Shown: positions 8,580-17,764, numbered from the stretch's first letter. The stretch: DNA of 64,000 nt from JAOABV01 sp039801465 (GCA_039801465.1 JBDRUT010000003.1:62001-126000), one strand, 5' to 3'. Program-made: numbers and translations. Notes: generated by a model not told the origin, from the letters alone.

Positions 8580-8996
8580 CTATCGGGATAAAAAGAAAAT
8601 CGCGATTATTGCAGTAACGACACCAATAATATGGTTTAATGTAATTGGTTCAGCAAGAAATATATAACCTAAAATGACTGGGACAACAATATATAAACCA
8701 GTAAGAGGCACGACAACAGAAGCTGGTCCTTTGGCTAAAGCATAATAAAATGCGACTGTGCCAACTGCACCTGCAACACCAACTATTATTGCCCATATCG
8801 AATCAACCGTAAAAAATATTTTTGCTTTAGATAAATAAAATATAGCAATCGCAAGCCAAGCACCAATGGAAGTAAAAAAGGCTAACTGCTCAGTACTGAG
8901 ATTGTGGCTGAGTACTTTAGAAAAATAAGTCCACAATCCCCAAAAGACCAACGCCATTAATGAATAAATCCGGTAATCCATATTTTCAAGAAACAT
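8580..8996 (-). CDS. Small EamA-type membrane transporter (single domain)
   Basis: About 138 residues with four hydrophobic helices, resembling one half of an EamA (DMT superfamily) transporter. Typical features are ALVFWGLWTYFSKV near the N terminus, YYALAKGPASVVVPL in the third helix region, and LGYIFLAEPITLNHIIGV before the last helix. Most EamA proteins have two such repeats (about 300 residues); half-size forms of about 140 residues are widespread and probably dimerise as SMR proteins do. Substrate is unknown. Start choices are ATG at 8996, TTG at 8999 or ATG at 8981; none has a ribosome site, so the N terminus is uncertain. Confidence 0.8.
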   Translation of the reverse strand: MFLENMDYRIYSLMALVFWGLWTYFSKVLSHNLSTEQLAFFTSIGAWLAIAIFYLSKAKIFFTVDSIWAIIVGVAGAVGTVAFYYALAKGPASVVVPLTGLYIVVPVILGYIFLAEPITLNHIIGVVTAIIAIFFLSR

Positions 8997-9088
8997 CAAA
9001 TAGTTAAACTATTCTAAACTAAAACCAAGGATGAAATTTACAACTTGTCCAACTCGCTTATTAACTTCTCAAATAGTTAGACTTTTTA

Positions 9089-9159
9089 CTGGGGGACAGG
9101 GATTCGAACCCCGATACGCAGATCCAGAGTCTGCAGTCCTGCCGTTAGACGATCCCCCA
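9089..9159 (-). tRNA. tRNA-Gln (anticodon CUG)
   Basis: Complete cloverleaf on the minus strand. The acceptor stem pairs TGGGGGA with TCCCCCA, the D arm reads GTCTAACGGCAGGAC, the anticodon stem GCAGA/TCTGC holds loop CTCTGGA with anticodon CTG, and the T loop GGTTCGAATCC is standard. The discriminator base is G, usual for glutamine. CCA is not encoded. A possible promoter with TACAAT precedes it. A second glutamine tRNA (UUG) occurs at 22597. Confidence 0.95.
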
Positions 9160-9311
9160 AAATTAATTTTTATTGTAATGGAAAAATTAATGATTGTAAA
9201 GTATTTGTCACAATTTGTCTAACTTGACCAATAGCAAAATTTAATTTTGGTGAATAGTTTTTCTGAGTTATACTATAGAATTTTATATTGTAGATGAGTC
9301 GATAGAAAAGA

Positions 9312-9340
9312 TTGACTTGCCGGCATTTTTTAGGTATATT
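9312..9340 (+). promoter_or_regulatory. Promoter of the gap-pgk-tpiA operon
   Basis: TTGACT at 9312-9317, a 17-base spacer and TATATT at 9335-9340. Transcription should start near 9347, giving a leader of about 64 bases that ends in a strong AGGAGG site at 9400-9405 before the gap start codon. Confidence 0.75.
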
Positions 9341-9410
9341 ATTATTTTAATAAACTGTGAAATGTTATTACAAACAATAATAGAAAAATTTATTTTATTA
9401 GGAGGAAATT

Positions 9411-10421
9411 ATGGCGATAAGAGTAGCAATTAACGGCTTTGGCCGCATTGGCCGTTTAGTTTTAAGAGCAGGTATTAATAATAAGAATTTTGACATTGTC
9501 GCAGTTAATGATATAACTGACGCTAAAACTCTGGCACATCTATTCAAATATGATTCAGTACATCGGACATTCAATGGCAATGTCGTTGCGAAAACAGATT
9601 CGTTTCTGGTTAATGATAAAGAAATCAAGGCATTTTCGGAAAAAGACCCATCAAAACTTCCTTGGAAAGATTTAGGCATTGATATTGTTGTTGAAGCTAG
9701 TGGTGTTTTCACTTCTTATGAAAAGTCTAAAGCCCATCTTGATGCGGGTGCGAAAAAAGTAATTATCACTGCACCACCAAAAGGCGAGACTCCAGTAAAA
9801 TCGATTGTGATGGGTGTCAACGAGCATATCTACGACCCAAAAACCGACCATATTATTTCAAATGCTTCCTGCACAACTAATTGTGTGGTTCCAATTGCCA
9901 AAGTCTTACACGAAAATTTCAAGATCGTCCGCGGATATATGACTACAATCCATGCGTATACTAATGACCAAAATATCTTAGATGCTCCGCATAAAGATTT
10001 ACGAAGGGCGCGTGCTGGAGCATTGTCGATGATACCAACTTCAACTGGTGCAGCAAAACTTATCGGCGTAGTCTTTCCTGAACTCAAAGGAAAAATTGAC
10101 GGCACAGCAATTCGTGTACCTACGGCTGATGTTTCTTTGGTTGACCTGTCTTGTGTAGTAGAAAAAGAAACGACTAAAGAAGAAATTAACAATGCTTTTG
10201 AAAAAACCTGTAATGGGCCAATGAAAAAATATATCCAATACCTAACTGAACCGTTAGTTTCTATCGATTTTATTGGCAGTCCTTATTCAGCAATCTTTGA
10301 CGCTACCTTGACCACAGTGATTGATAAAACTTTAGTCAAACTCTTTGCCTGGTACGATAATGAATGGGGATATACTTGTCGGGTGATTGATTTGATTGAA
10401 TATATTACCTCTCATAAATAA
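9411..10421 (+). CDS. gap: Glyceraldehyde-3-phosphate dehydrogenase, type I
   Basis: Phosphorylating GAPDH of glycolysis and gluconeogenesis in the cytoplasm. NAD-binding GFGRIGR is at residues 9-15, and Asp34 in AVNDITD suggests preference for NAD. The catalytic Cys154 lies in NASCTTNC, with the partner His181 in TTIHAYTNDQ. The end AWYDNEWGYTCRVIDL is family-typical and the 336-residue length is exact. It is first in an operon with pgk and tpiA, from a good promoter and an AGGAGG ribosome site. Type I GAPDH is the bacterial form, in contrast to the archaeal-like enzymes elsewhere in the window. Confidence 0.97.
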   Translation: MAIRVAINGFGRIGRLVLRAGINNKNFDIVAVNDITDAKTLAHLFKYDSVHRTFNGNVVAKTDSFLVNDKEIKAFSEKDPSKLPWKDLGIDIVVEASGVFTSYEKSKAHLDAGAKKVIITAPPKGETPVKSIVMGVNEHIYDPKTDHIISNASCTTNCVVPIAKVLHENFKIVRGYMTTIHAYTNDQNILDAPHKDLRRARAGALSMIPTSTGAAKLIGVVFPELKGKIDGTAIRVPTADVSLVDLSCVVEKETTKEEINNAFEKTCNGPMKKYIQYLTEPLVSIDFIGSPYSAIFDATLTTVIDKTLVKLFAWYDNEWGYTCRVIDLIEYITSHK

Positions 10422-10574
10422 GAACTTAGAAAAAGTTTACAAACATAGATAATGTTATTCGGGATCAATACTTAAATTAGATGAAGAATTGAAAGTAATA
10501 AGAACGATTAGATATCTTCTTTTCGTTCAAGATAGTAAAAGTAGACTTTTCCCAAGTTTTTACAAAGGTAAGTT

Positions 10575-11756
10575 ATGAAGAAACTATCAATTAAAGATTT
10601 AGATATCAAGCATAAAAGAGTTTTAGTGCGTGTTGATTTTAATGTACCACTTTCTTCTACAGGTGAAATTAGTGATGATACCAGAATTCGTGCTGCGCTA
10701 CCGACAATCGAATATATTATCAAACAGAATGGCATTGCGATTTTAATGTCGCATTTAGGAAAACCTAAAGGTAAACCTGACCCCAAATATTCTTTGAAGC
10801 CAGTTGCGCAACGCTTATCAGAGTTAATTAAAAAAGAAGTGCTTTTTGCTGAAGATTGTATCGGACCAAAAGCACAGAGTGTTGTTGGCCAAACAAAACC
10901 AGGAGATGTCGTTCTTTTAGAGAATTTGCGGTTTCATCCAGAAGAAGAGAAGAACGACCCTAATTTTGCTAAAGCACTTGCGGAATTAGGCGAATTATAT
11001 GTAAATGATGCGTTTGCGACTGCACATCGAGCCCATAGTTCGACTGATGGTGTTACACGGTATTTTGATAAACCGGCTGCAGGATTCTTAATGGAAACGG
11101 AGATTGAATATCTTAGTTATGTGGTCGAATCACCTAAACATCCTTATGTTGCAATTATTGGTGGTGCTAAGATAACGGATAAACTGGGTGTTATCAAAAA
11201 TCTATCTCAAAAAGTTGACCATTTGCTTTTAGCCGGCGGACTAATCTTTAATTTCTTTAGAGCTCAAGGATATGAAATTGGCAAGTCAATCTTTGAACCG
11301 GAAATGTTAGAAGAAGCGAAAAATCTCCTTAATGAAAAAAAGATAAAATTGCCAACAGATATTGTTGTGGCAGAAAAAATTGATGCTGACGCTAGTACTA
11401 AGATTGTCAAAATTAACGAGATTCCTAATAATTGGGCAGGAGTTGATATCGGGCCAGAAACTTGTCAAAAGTATGCGGAAATCATTAAAACTGCTCAGAC
11501 AATTGTCTGGGCTGGCCCAATCGGAGTTTTTGAGATTGATAAATTTGCTCAAGGAAGTAGACTCATTGGTTTTGCCATTGCGGATGCGACAAAAGCCGGA
11601 GCAATTTCAGTTGTTGGTGGCGGTGACACGGTTGCTTGCCTTAGTAAATTCGGATTAAAAGATAAAGTCAGTTTTGTCTCAACTGCTGGTGGCGCATCAT
11701 TGGAATTCTTAGAAGGCCGAGAACTTCCTGGAATTAAAGCGCTAAAGGATATTTGA
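10575..11756 (+). CDS. pgk: Phosphoglycerate kinase
   Basis: Transfers phosphate between 1,3-bisphosphoglycerate and ADP. The substrate-binding motif RVDFNVPLS is at residues 19-27, MSHLGKPKG follows near 60, and the nucleotide-binding GGGDTVA is near 350. The 393 residues are normal length. It lies 153 bases after gap with a short, weak AAAGGTAAG ribosome site, and 19 bases before tpiA. There is no fusion to TIM, unlike in Thermotoga. The order gap-pgk-tpiA is common in bacteria. Confidence 0.97.
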   Translation: MKKLSIKDLDIKHKRVLVRVDFNVPLSSTGEISDDTRIRAALPTIEYIIKQNGIAILMSHLGKPKGKPDPKYSLKPVAQRLSELIKKEVLFAEDCIGPKAQSVVGQTKPGDVVLLENLRFHPEEEKNDPNFAKALAELGELYVNDAFATAHRAHSSTDGVTRYFDKPAAGFLMETEIEYLSYVVESPKHPYVAIIGGAKITDKLGVIKNLSQKVDHLLLAGGLIFNFFRAQGYEIGKSIFEPEMLEEAKNLLNEKKIKLPTDIVVAEKIDADASTKIVKINEIPNNWAGVDIGPETCQKYAEIIKTAQTIVWAGPIGVFEIDKFAQGSRLIGFAIADATKAGAISVVGGGDTVACLSKFGLKDKVSFVSTAGGASLEFLEGRELPGIKALKDI

Positions 11757-11775
11757 GATTATAGATCTACGCACG

Positions 11776-12525
11776 ATGAGAATACCACTGATTGCTGGCA
11801 ATTGGAAAATGAATAAATCGCCAAACGAAGCACAAGAATTCGCCCAGGCATTAGTCGAAGCACTATTAGAAGAACCTAAGGCTGAAGTATTAATCTGTCC
11901 ACCTTTTACCGCTTTACCCGTAGTAGCCGATGTAATTAAAAATTCCAATATTAGACTTGGAGCGCAAAATATGCACTGGGAGACTAAAGGTGCTTTTACC
12001 GGCGAAATTTCCGGCGAATTTCTTAAAGAACTTGGCTGTCAGTATGTTATTTTAGGCCATTCAGAACGCAGACAATACTTTGCGGAAACAGATATGATAA
12101 TTAATAAGAAAATTCATACTGCCCTGCAAATTGGTTTGAAGCCGATTTTATGTATCGGAGAAACGCTTGCGCAACGAGAAAATAATCAGACTTTAAGTAT
12201 AATAAAAAGTCAATTGGACACAGGACTTGATAATATAAATGATATAAGTAATATTGTCATCGCGTATGAACCAGTTTGGGCAATTGGAACCGGGAAAACC
12301 GCAACTCCAACACAAGCCGAAGAAGTCCATAATTACATTAGAAATAATATTGCACAAAAATGGGGTAACCATATTGCTGACAAAATCAGGATTATCTATG
12401 GCGGAAGTGTTATACCAGAAAATATTGATACTCTGATGGCGCAACCAGATATTGACGGTGTTTTGGTTGGTGGCGCTAGCCTGAAATTAGAATCGTTTCT
12501 GAGAATAATAAATTTCCAGCGATAA
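11776..12525 (+). CDS. tpiA: Triosephosphate isomerase
   Basis: Interconverts dihydroxyacetone phosphate and glyceraldehyde 3-phosphate. Asn9 and Lys11 in GNWKMN, His95 in GHSERR and Glu165 in YEPVWAIGTGKTA form the complete active site, and IYGGSV is the phosphate-binding loop. The 249-residue length fits the bacterial dimeric form. It is the third gene of the gap operon. It ends only five bases from the stop of the outer-membrane barrel gene on the other strand; no terminator hairpin is visible between these convergent genes. Confidence 0.97.
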   Translation: MRIPLIAGNWKMNKSPNEAQEFAQALVEALLEEPKAEVLICPPFTALPVVADVIKNSNIRLGAQNMHWETKGAFTGEISGEFLKELGCQYVILGHSERRQYFAETDMIINKKIHTALQIGLKPILCIGETLAQRENNQTLSIIKSQLDTGLDNINDISNIVIAYEPVWAIGTGKTATPTQAEEVHNYIRNNIAQKWGNHIADKIRIIYGGSVIPENIDTLMAQPDIDGVLVGGASLKLESFLRIINFQR

Positions 12526-12530
12526 ACCAT

Positions 12531-13856
12531 TTATAATTGAAAATACGCGAAGCCGATAGTAAATTTACGACCAAAATTTAATTTGTTAGGTAAAATTTCA
12601 TATTTGTGATCAAAAATATTTTCCGCAGAGAGAAAAAATCTTAATTTTCTTAACTGATTTGAAGGTGAAAAGATTAAATTATAACCAATCTCAGGAGTAA
12701 AAAGCCAATAAGATGAAAGTCTTTGCTGATAACACGACCTTTTACTGGCGATAAAAACATTAAGGTTAATGTCAAAGTTGCCAACGATTATTTGTAGAGA
12801 CTCAGCAAAGATATAATTGGGGATTAAAATTAGTCCTTCAGGGATATAACTCAAAACCGCAGAGCTATTAAGAAATCGCCATCGATTCTGAAGTTTACCG
12901 ATATATTGTTGATATTTGTTATGATTATTAGATGGTATTAACCAAGAATCTTGCAAATTAAAAGTGATATAAGATTGATATTGGCGATAGTCAAACGAGA
13001 TCTGATGGTGCTTTATTGATAGTGAAACAGATGCTTGCCAATCATTTATCGGATAATCTAAATCATTATTAACCAAGATGGGATGGACATGTTGATACAG
13101 GGTATCAAAATAGCATAATTCGGTCTGTTTTTTACTAAAATGGGTTAAACAATTCAAGTTCTTAATAAAAAATCCATTTACTACGCTAGTCCCCAGCCGA
13201 GTTTTTTTAATATCATATGTGATTTCTGGTTTGATAAAAAAATTATCACCTAAAGTAATAAAATCATTCAATCTGAAGATGCTGTAAAGTTGATTTTGAA
13301 AGAGAAATTCTGTGTTAGTGTTAATATTGCCAATAATAGTTGGATAATTGAAAATAAAGTTAGAGTGAGCGGAGGGAAAATTTTTTCTTGACTGTTCAAA
13401 ATACCGTGTTGCCCAAAGACTATTTTTTAGTTGTAATATTCCGCTCGCAATAAACCAGGTTGGGGTGTAAGATAACTTTGCTGTTTCATAATATTGTAAG
13501 TTTCGAATTTTTTTCTGAAGTGAGAAACCAAATTCCTGAAAAAAGTTTTTTGTCAGACAATCAAGATTTATGGCACCATTATAATCGTGCACTTCACTAA
13601 AATCAGAGTCTTTTGATCCGTGTAAAGATAAATTACAGAGCAATCTTTTTCTTAGTAGTTGGTTTAATGATAAATCTCCACTTAAGATATTGCCTGCACG
13701 CAATTGAATATAAAAAGAATCTATTTTTATTTTGGTGAATGATGTATCATGATAAGCCATTTCGATTTTCCATAGTTTGTCAAATGGTAATGGTGGTAGA
13801 CTATCCGACATTTTAAATGCTGATAATAAAAAAATCCAGACTAACGGATTTGACAT
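12531..13856 (-). CDS. Outer-membrane beta-barrel protein, TonB-receptor-like without plug
   Basis: A 441-residue protein with a short hydrophobic N terminus that may be a signal peptide, then many alternating hydrophobic/polar strands rich in Tyr, Phe and Asn. The C-terminal part SAENIFDHKYE followed by GRKFTIGFAYFQL closely resembles the last strands of TonB-dependent receptors. No TonB box, plug domain or carboxypeptidase-like domain is seen, and the length is about two-thirds of a normal receptor barrel plus plug. It may be a truncated receptor or a plug-less porin of the same fold. It follows mtnA by 118 bases on the same strand. Specific function is unknown. Confidence 0.65.
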   Translation of the reverse strand: MSNPLVWIFLLSAFKMSDSLPPLPFDKLWKIEMAYHDTSFTKIKIDSFYIQLRAGNILSGDLSLNQLLRKRLLCNLSLHGSKDSDFSEVHDYNGAINLDCLTKNFFQEFGFSLQKKIRNLQYYETAKLSYTPTWFIASGILQLKNSLWATRYFEQSRKNFPSAHSNFIFNYPTIIGNINTNTEFLFQNQLYSIFRLNDFITLGDNFFIKPEITYDIKKTRLGTSVVNGFFIKNLNCLTHFSKKQTELCYFDTLYQHVHPILVNNDLDYPINDWQASVSLSIKHHQISFDYRQYQSYITFNLQDSWLIPSNNHNKYQQYIGKLQNRWRFLNSSAVLSYIPEGLILIPNYIFAESLQIIVGNFDINLNVFIASKRSCYQQRLSSYWLFTPEIGYNLIFSPSNQLRKLRFFLSAENIFDHKYEILPNKLNFGRKFTIGFAYFQL

Positions 13857-13974
13857 TTATCTGAGGGCTACAAAGATTTTCCAGCAAATTGTGCTGGTCA
13901 TTTTGTCTAAAGGCAGACTGTTATCAAAAGCGGATGTATTTTTTTCTCCGAACAATTTTTCTAATCGTGATTCT

Positions 13975-15060
13975 TCACGTTTGTACTTTGGGCATTAATG
14001 GAGGGAATAATTGACGAACAATGTTTTTATTAAAAGGAGGGTGAATAATTCCTTTTTCAGTAATAAATCCTGTTATTAGGTTGTAAGGAGTGATATCAAA
14101 GGCAGGATTATAGACTGAAACATTAGTTGGCGCGATTTGCTGTTCACCGCAATAAATTACTTCTTTTTGGTTACGCAATTCAATAGGTATCTCTTGACCA
14201 CTAGATTTTGTTAAGTCAAAACTGGAACTCGGCGCAGCAACATAAAAGGGAACTTGATAATGGTGAGCAGTAATGGCTAAGGTTAAGGTTCCAATTTTAT
14301 TAGCAGTATCGCCATTTTTAGCAATACGGTCAGCACCAACTAAAACCAAATCTATTTTTTCCATAACACTTGCCATCATATTGTCAGTAATCACAATGCA
14401 GGGTATTTTAGCCTTAAGAAGTTCAAACGCAGTAAGTCGAGCACCCTGAAGTAAAGGACGAGTTTCTAAGACATAAACTTTAATATTTTTCTTTTGTTGG
14501 TGGGCAGTGAAAATTACGCCTAAAGCAGTGCCAATTCCAGGGGTTGCCAGCCAACCTGTGTTACAAATTGTCATAATCGTATCATTTTGCTTAACGAGAC
14601 TTGCACCTAATGCACCCATCTTGTATGAGCTTACTTGTTCTTCAAGATGAATTGTGACGGCTTCTGCTATTAGTAATGAGGATAAGTCTTGCTCAGAGAT
14701 TTTAAGATTATTAATAATTTGTAAAAGTCGATTAATTGCCCAACTGAGATTGACTGCAGTTGGACGCGCAGTCTTTATCTTTTGAGCAACCATTCTTAAG
14801 TAGGAACGTTTACTATGTCTGTGACTACGAGCGGACAATGTTTTTTTTATAAGTTCGTATCGCAAAGATTCAATTGCTAATCCATATGCACCAGCCACGC
14901 CGATAAGCGGTGCACCCCGAATCTTTAATGACTTTATTGCCGAAATTACTTCCTGATAATTTTTAAGCCTGAGATAGCAGACTTTTTTGGGAAGTTGCGT
15001 TTGGTCTAAAATAATTAGATGATTCTGTTCAAAGCGTAGGGCAGATAAATTTGAAGCCAT
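13975..15060 (-). CDS. mtnA: S-methyl-5-thioribose-1-phosphate isomerase
   Basis: Isomerase of the methionine salvage pathway, of the eIF2B-alpha-like superfamily. The catalytic Cys166 in CNTGWLATPG and Asp244 in GADRIAKNGDTANKIGT are present, with IRGAPLIGVAGAYG at about 48-60 as N-terminal signature. The 361 residues are normal. No other salvage gene (mtnK, mtnB, mtnP) is nearby. In anaerobes and archaea MtnA can also serve alternative shunts or process ribose-1-phosphate analogues, so the physiological substrate is inferred. The start ATG at 15060 has no strong ribosome site. Confidence 0.93.
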   Translation of the reverse strand: MASNLSALRFEQNHLIILDQTQLPKKVCYLRLKNYQEVISAIKSLKIRGAPLIGVAGAYGLAIESLRYELIKKTLSARSHRHSKRSYLRMVAQKIKTARPTAVNLSWAINRLLQIINNLKISEQDLSSLLIAEAVTIHLEEQVSSYKMGALGASLVKQNDTIMTICNTGWLATPGIGTALGVIFTAHQQKKNIKVYVLETRPLLQGARLTAFELLKAKIPCIVITDNMMASVMEKIDLVLVGADRIAKNGDTANKIGTLTLAITAHHYQVPFYVAAPSSSFDLTKSSGQEIPIELRNQKEVIYCGEQQIAPTNVSVYNPAFDITPYNLITGFITEKGIIHPPFNKNIVRQLFPPLMPKVQT

Positions 15061-15151
15061 TTGCTGAACGTGAATTTTAATTTAACTGTTAATAAATAAT
15101 TTTAATACTATTACAAGAGACAAATTGTTTCCTTTATTCGATAGATAAAAG

Positions 15152-15193
15152 AAAGGGTGCAGTCAAGATGGAATAATTCTTTACTGCCCCCTT
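15152..15193 (-). terminator. Intrinsic terminator of the HU gene
   Basis: On the minus strand AAGGGGGCAGT pairs with ACTGCACCCTT (one mismatch) around a loop of about 19 bases, followed by TCTTTT. It lies 31 bases after the HU stop codon. Confidence 0.65.
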
Positions 15194-15223
15194 CCGTTAT
15201 CATTATCCAGTTGGGTTTTTGGA

Positions 15224-15511
15224 TTATGCTTTTTTGACCATTTCTTTTAATTCTTTGCCGGGACGAAATACTGCCTTTTTCTTGGCAGGGATATTGATTT
15301 TTTCGCCGGTTGCGGGATTACGTCCGATTCGGGCTTTGGTTTTTCGAATCATAAATGTTCCAAACCCTGGAATCGCAACTTTATCACCTTTTTTCATCGC
15401 AGTCATAATCGTCTGGATTAAAGTATTTAGGAAAGTCTCAGCCGATTTCTTAGGAAGTTCAGCACCCTCTGCAAGTTTTTTAATTAATGCAGCTTTAGTA
15501 ATCTTTGCCAT
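15224..15511 (-). CDS. hup: HU family DNA-binding protein
   Basis: Small basic nucleoid protein that bends and compacts DNA as a dimer. The 95 residues start MAKITKAALIKKLA and contain the DNA-binding arm signature around GFGTFMIRKTKARIGRNPATG, followed by the arm IPAKKKAVFRPGKELKE. The ATG at 15511 is chosen because the strong GGAGGTGA ribosome site is eight bases upstream; a GTG four codons earlier overlaps that site. The gene has its own promoter about 160 bases upstream, a structured leader and a terminator, so it is a single-gene transcript. HU versus IHF cannot be separated by eye, but HU is more likely. Confidence 0.95.
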   Translation of the reverse strand: MAKITKAALIKKLAEGAELPKKSAETFLNTLIQTIMTAMKKGDKVAIPGFGTFMIRKTKARIGRNPATGEKINIPAKKKAVFRPGKELKEMVKKA

Positions 15512-15543
15512 TTTATACTTCACCTCCTTTCATAATATATTCC

Positions 15544-15644
15544 GCGTTTCAGCAAAATCTTTTGGAGGTATTACAATTAATGGAAGATAGCGATAAACCA
15601 TATTACTTTATCTAAAGATTCTTCAATAATAAATGCTGAAACGC
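15544..15644 (-). promoter_or_regulatory. Structured 5' leader of the HU mRNA
   Basis: Three nested inverted repeats lie between promoter and ribosome site: GCGTTTCAGCA (15544-15554) with TGCTGAAACGC (15634-15644), AATCTTT (15556-15562) with AAAGATT (15614-15620), and GATAAA (15592-15597) with TTTATC (15607-15612) around a nine-base loop. All three are perfect and mutually compatible. The structure ends about 16 bases before the ribosome site. It does not match a riboswitch known to me. Confidence 0.6.
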
Positions 15645-15674
15645 ATGTGTTTTATTTATTAACATAGTTGTAGT

Positions 15675-15704
15675 ATAATATAGAAAAAAATCAGTATCTG
15701 TCAA
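15675..15704 (-). promoter_or_regulatory. Promoter of the HU gene
   Basis: On the minus strand TTGACA (15699-15704) and TATTAT (15675-15680) are 18 bases apart; TATATT with 16 bases is an overlapping alternative. Predicted start near 15668 gives a leader of about 157 bases. Confidence 0.65.
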
Positions 15705-15766
15705 GCACAAAAATTAAAAAATTAAGAAGCGCTGCTGTGGTTTGGTCTAAACATTTTACGTATTTC

Positions 15767-17764
15767 TTAGTTTATAATTACAATCTTTTTTACAAAATTC
15801 TGCCCATGGTTATTATCTTTAATCAGCAGAAAATACACTCCGCAAGGCAGACTTTTTTCCCTCTGGATCTCTATTAAATTGCTATTGCCGGTAAGTTTTT
15901 GGACCAAATGGCCTAATTTGTCATAAATGAAAATTATGTGTCCAGAAGATGTTGCGGATAAAAGTGAGCTTGATTTTGAATTGAGATTATTTGAATTTAT
16001 AATTGTTCTTAAGGTTTTTTCTGTTTTCGGGATACATCGTAAAAAAGTCGTTGTTTTGCTTCCGACTAATCCAGAATATGAGGTTGATTCAAAATTGACA
16101 CTATTGGAATATGAGGTTGTTTTACTTGTCTTTTCAATTTCTGGAATATATCGATAAAAATTAGATGTTCTACTACCGGCTAAACAATAGATTTTACCTG
16201 AAGCAGCTGTTAATGCGCTACCGCCAGTTATCTTTATTGGCAGAGAATCCAATTCTTGCCATTTATCAACCGGGTTATATCGGTAGAATTTTTTAGTTTT
16301 ACCACTTGCGAGACAATAGACATTATATCCATCACAAGCCAAACCAGCACCCTTTTTTACTTTGATTGGAACCGATTCGATAATTGACCAAGAATTACCT
16401 GAAATTGAATAGCGATAGAATTCTTTGGATGAACCGCGTAAAGCATAAAGATTTCCGAAAGTATCACCAGTAAGCGCAACACCGTTCTTTATTTTTACTG
16501 GCAGTCCTTTGATATTTTCCCAAATATTCGTTGTCATCCCAAAACGCAAAAAGGTGGTATCGCCAATTAAAGCATAGATAAAGCCATTTTTACTGTAAAG
16601 GGCAGTATATGATTTTGGTTTTTTGGGTAATGACTCTGCAGGCAGCCAATTGTTTCCAGAAATTGAGTATTTATAGAATTTTTTCTTATCGCGTAATAGT
16701 GCATAAAGCGTATCATTACTTCCTGAGACCAGTCCCAAACCTGATTTTGGTTTTAATGGGATACCTTTTTTCTGATGCCAGTTGTTTGAATCTATTTCGT
16801 AGGCATAAAAGGCAGTATCATTTGCAAGTAGAGAATATATAAAACCTGTGCTATCAAAACAGATGCTTGAGCCGGTTGTTTTTACTATTTTAGGTAATGG
16901 CAGTAATGATTGCCAGACATTGGTCGTGCGGATAATAAAACTACTATAACAAGTGTCGTTGTTTCGATTATCATCATTAATTAAATTAGTATAAGCACAA
17001 GTATTGTAAGAACCTGAGTTTAGTGTACAAGCAGGAAAGTTTATTATTGTATCCAGACCAGCAATAAGAATAACAGTGTCAGATTTCTCATAAGAACTAT
17101 TAATTTTAAATATCACGGGAATGGTTTCAGTTGCTGAGCCGAAATTTTTTATTCTTACTGAAGGATAGACAATGCTGTCAAAATTTACACCAATTGGTGC
17201 TAAAATCTGAGTAACTCCAGCATCGTGTGAAGAATAGATTGTTGGTCCGGAAATATCATCTAAATAGATACCATTGCGTAAATCACCTAAAGGAGTATAA
17301 TAACGGAAAGCAATATAAAAGGTTGAATCCACATAATTATGTAATGAAATCTTTCCTAAACCATAGGTTGTGTTATTAAATCTTCTTCCCCAGAGCACTT
17401 TAGTAAAATCTGAGGCTCGAGCACCTTTTAAAGAGAGACGAACTTCAAGGCTTTCTAATGCTGAACTAGCAAAGGCACGATAGAAGAATTTCAAGGTATC
17501 GCCAACGCTACCAATAAGCCGAGGTGTAATAAGCCAATCATCACTGGTAAGAAAAAAATTATCAAATAGACACATAGCGCAAGCAGGTTCAGAGTAATAA
17601 TTTGAAGTGGCGCGCGTCCAAGTCTGACTACCAAAACCATCATTATTAATAATTCGCCAGCCTTCCGGCGGAAATACCGCATCCGTAAATGACTCGTTAA
17701 GTTGTTGGCTGAAAAGAGTACACCCAATACATAAACCGATAAGACAAGCTTTATACATTGACAT
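15767..17764 (-). CDS. Secreted kelch-like propeller protein with Por-type sorting tail
   Basis: About 665 residues. A signal peptide covers about 1-19. Next comes a jelly-roll domain of the cleaved-adhesin/choice-of-anchor J type (FPPEGWRI, DDWLITPRL, NGIYLDDISGP), at about 20-170, then an Ig-like segment. Six kelch-like repeats of about 43 residues follow at about 283-535, each with a Trp start, a (G)xALT/GLAC strand and FYRYS-type end; they should form a six-bladed propeller. A degenerate partial seventh copy follows. The last 75 residues (FIYDKLGHLVQKL, GVYFLLIKDN, KKIVIIN) match the C-terminal sorting domain used by type IX secretion in Bacteroidota. The ATG at 17764 has GAGGTG six bases upstream. 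Role: probably surface adhesion or recognition. Confidence 0.75.
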   Translation of the reverse strand: MSMYKACLIGLCIGCTLFSQQLNESFTDAVFPPEGWRIINNDGFGSQTWTRATSNYYSEPACAMCLFDNFFLTSDDWLITPRLIGSVGDTLKFFYRAFASSALESLEVRLSLKGARASDFTKVLWGRRFNNTTYGLGKISLHNYVDSTFYIAFRYYTPLGDLRNGIYLDDISGPTIYSSHDAGVTQILAPIGVNFDSIVYPSVRIKNFGSATETIPVIFKINSSYEKSDTVILIAGLDTIINFPACTLNSGSYNTCAYTNLINDDNRNNDTCYSSFIIRTTNVWQSLLPLPKIVKTTGSSICFDSTGFIYSLLANDTAFYAYEIDSNNWHQKKGIPLKPKSGLGLVSGSNDTLYALLRDKKKFYKYSISGNNWLPAESLPKKPKSYTALYSKNGFIYALIGDTTFLRFGMTTNIWENIKGLPVKIKNGVALTGDTFGNLYALRGSSKEFYRYSISGNSWSIIESVPIKVKKGAGLACDGYNVYCLASGKTKKFYRYNPVDKWQELDSLPIKITGGSALTAASGKIYCLAGSRTSNFYRYIPEIEKTSKTTSYSNSVNFESTSYSGLVGSKTTTFLRCIPKTEKTLRTIINSNNLNSKSSSLLSATSSGHIIFIYDKLGHLVQKLTGNSNLIEIQREKSLPCGVYFLLIKDNNHGQNFVKKIVIIN

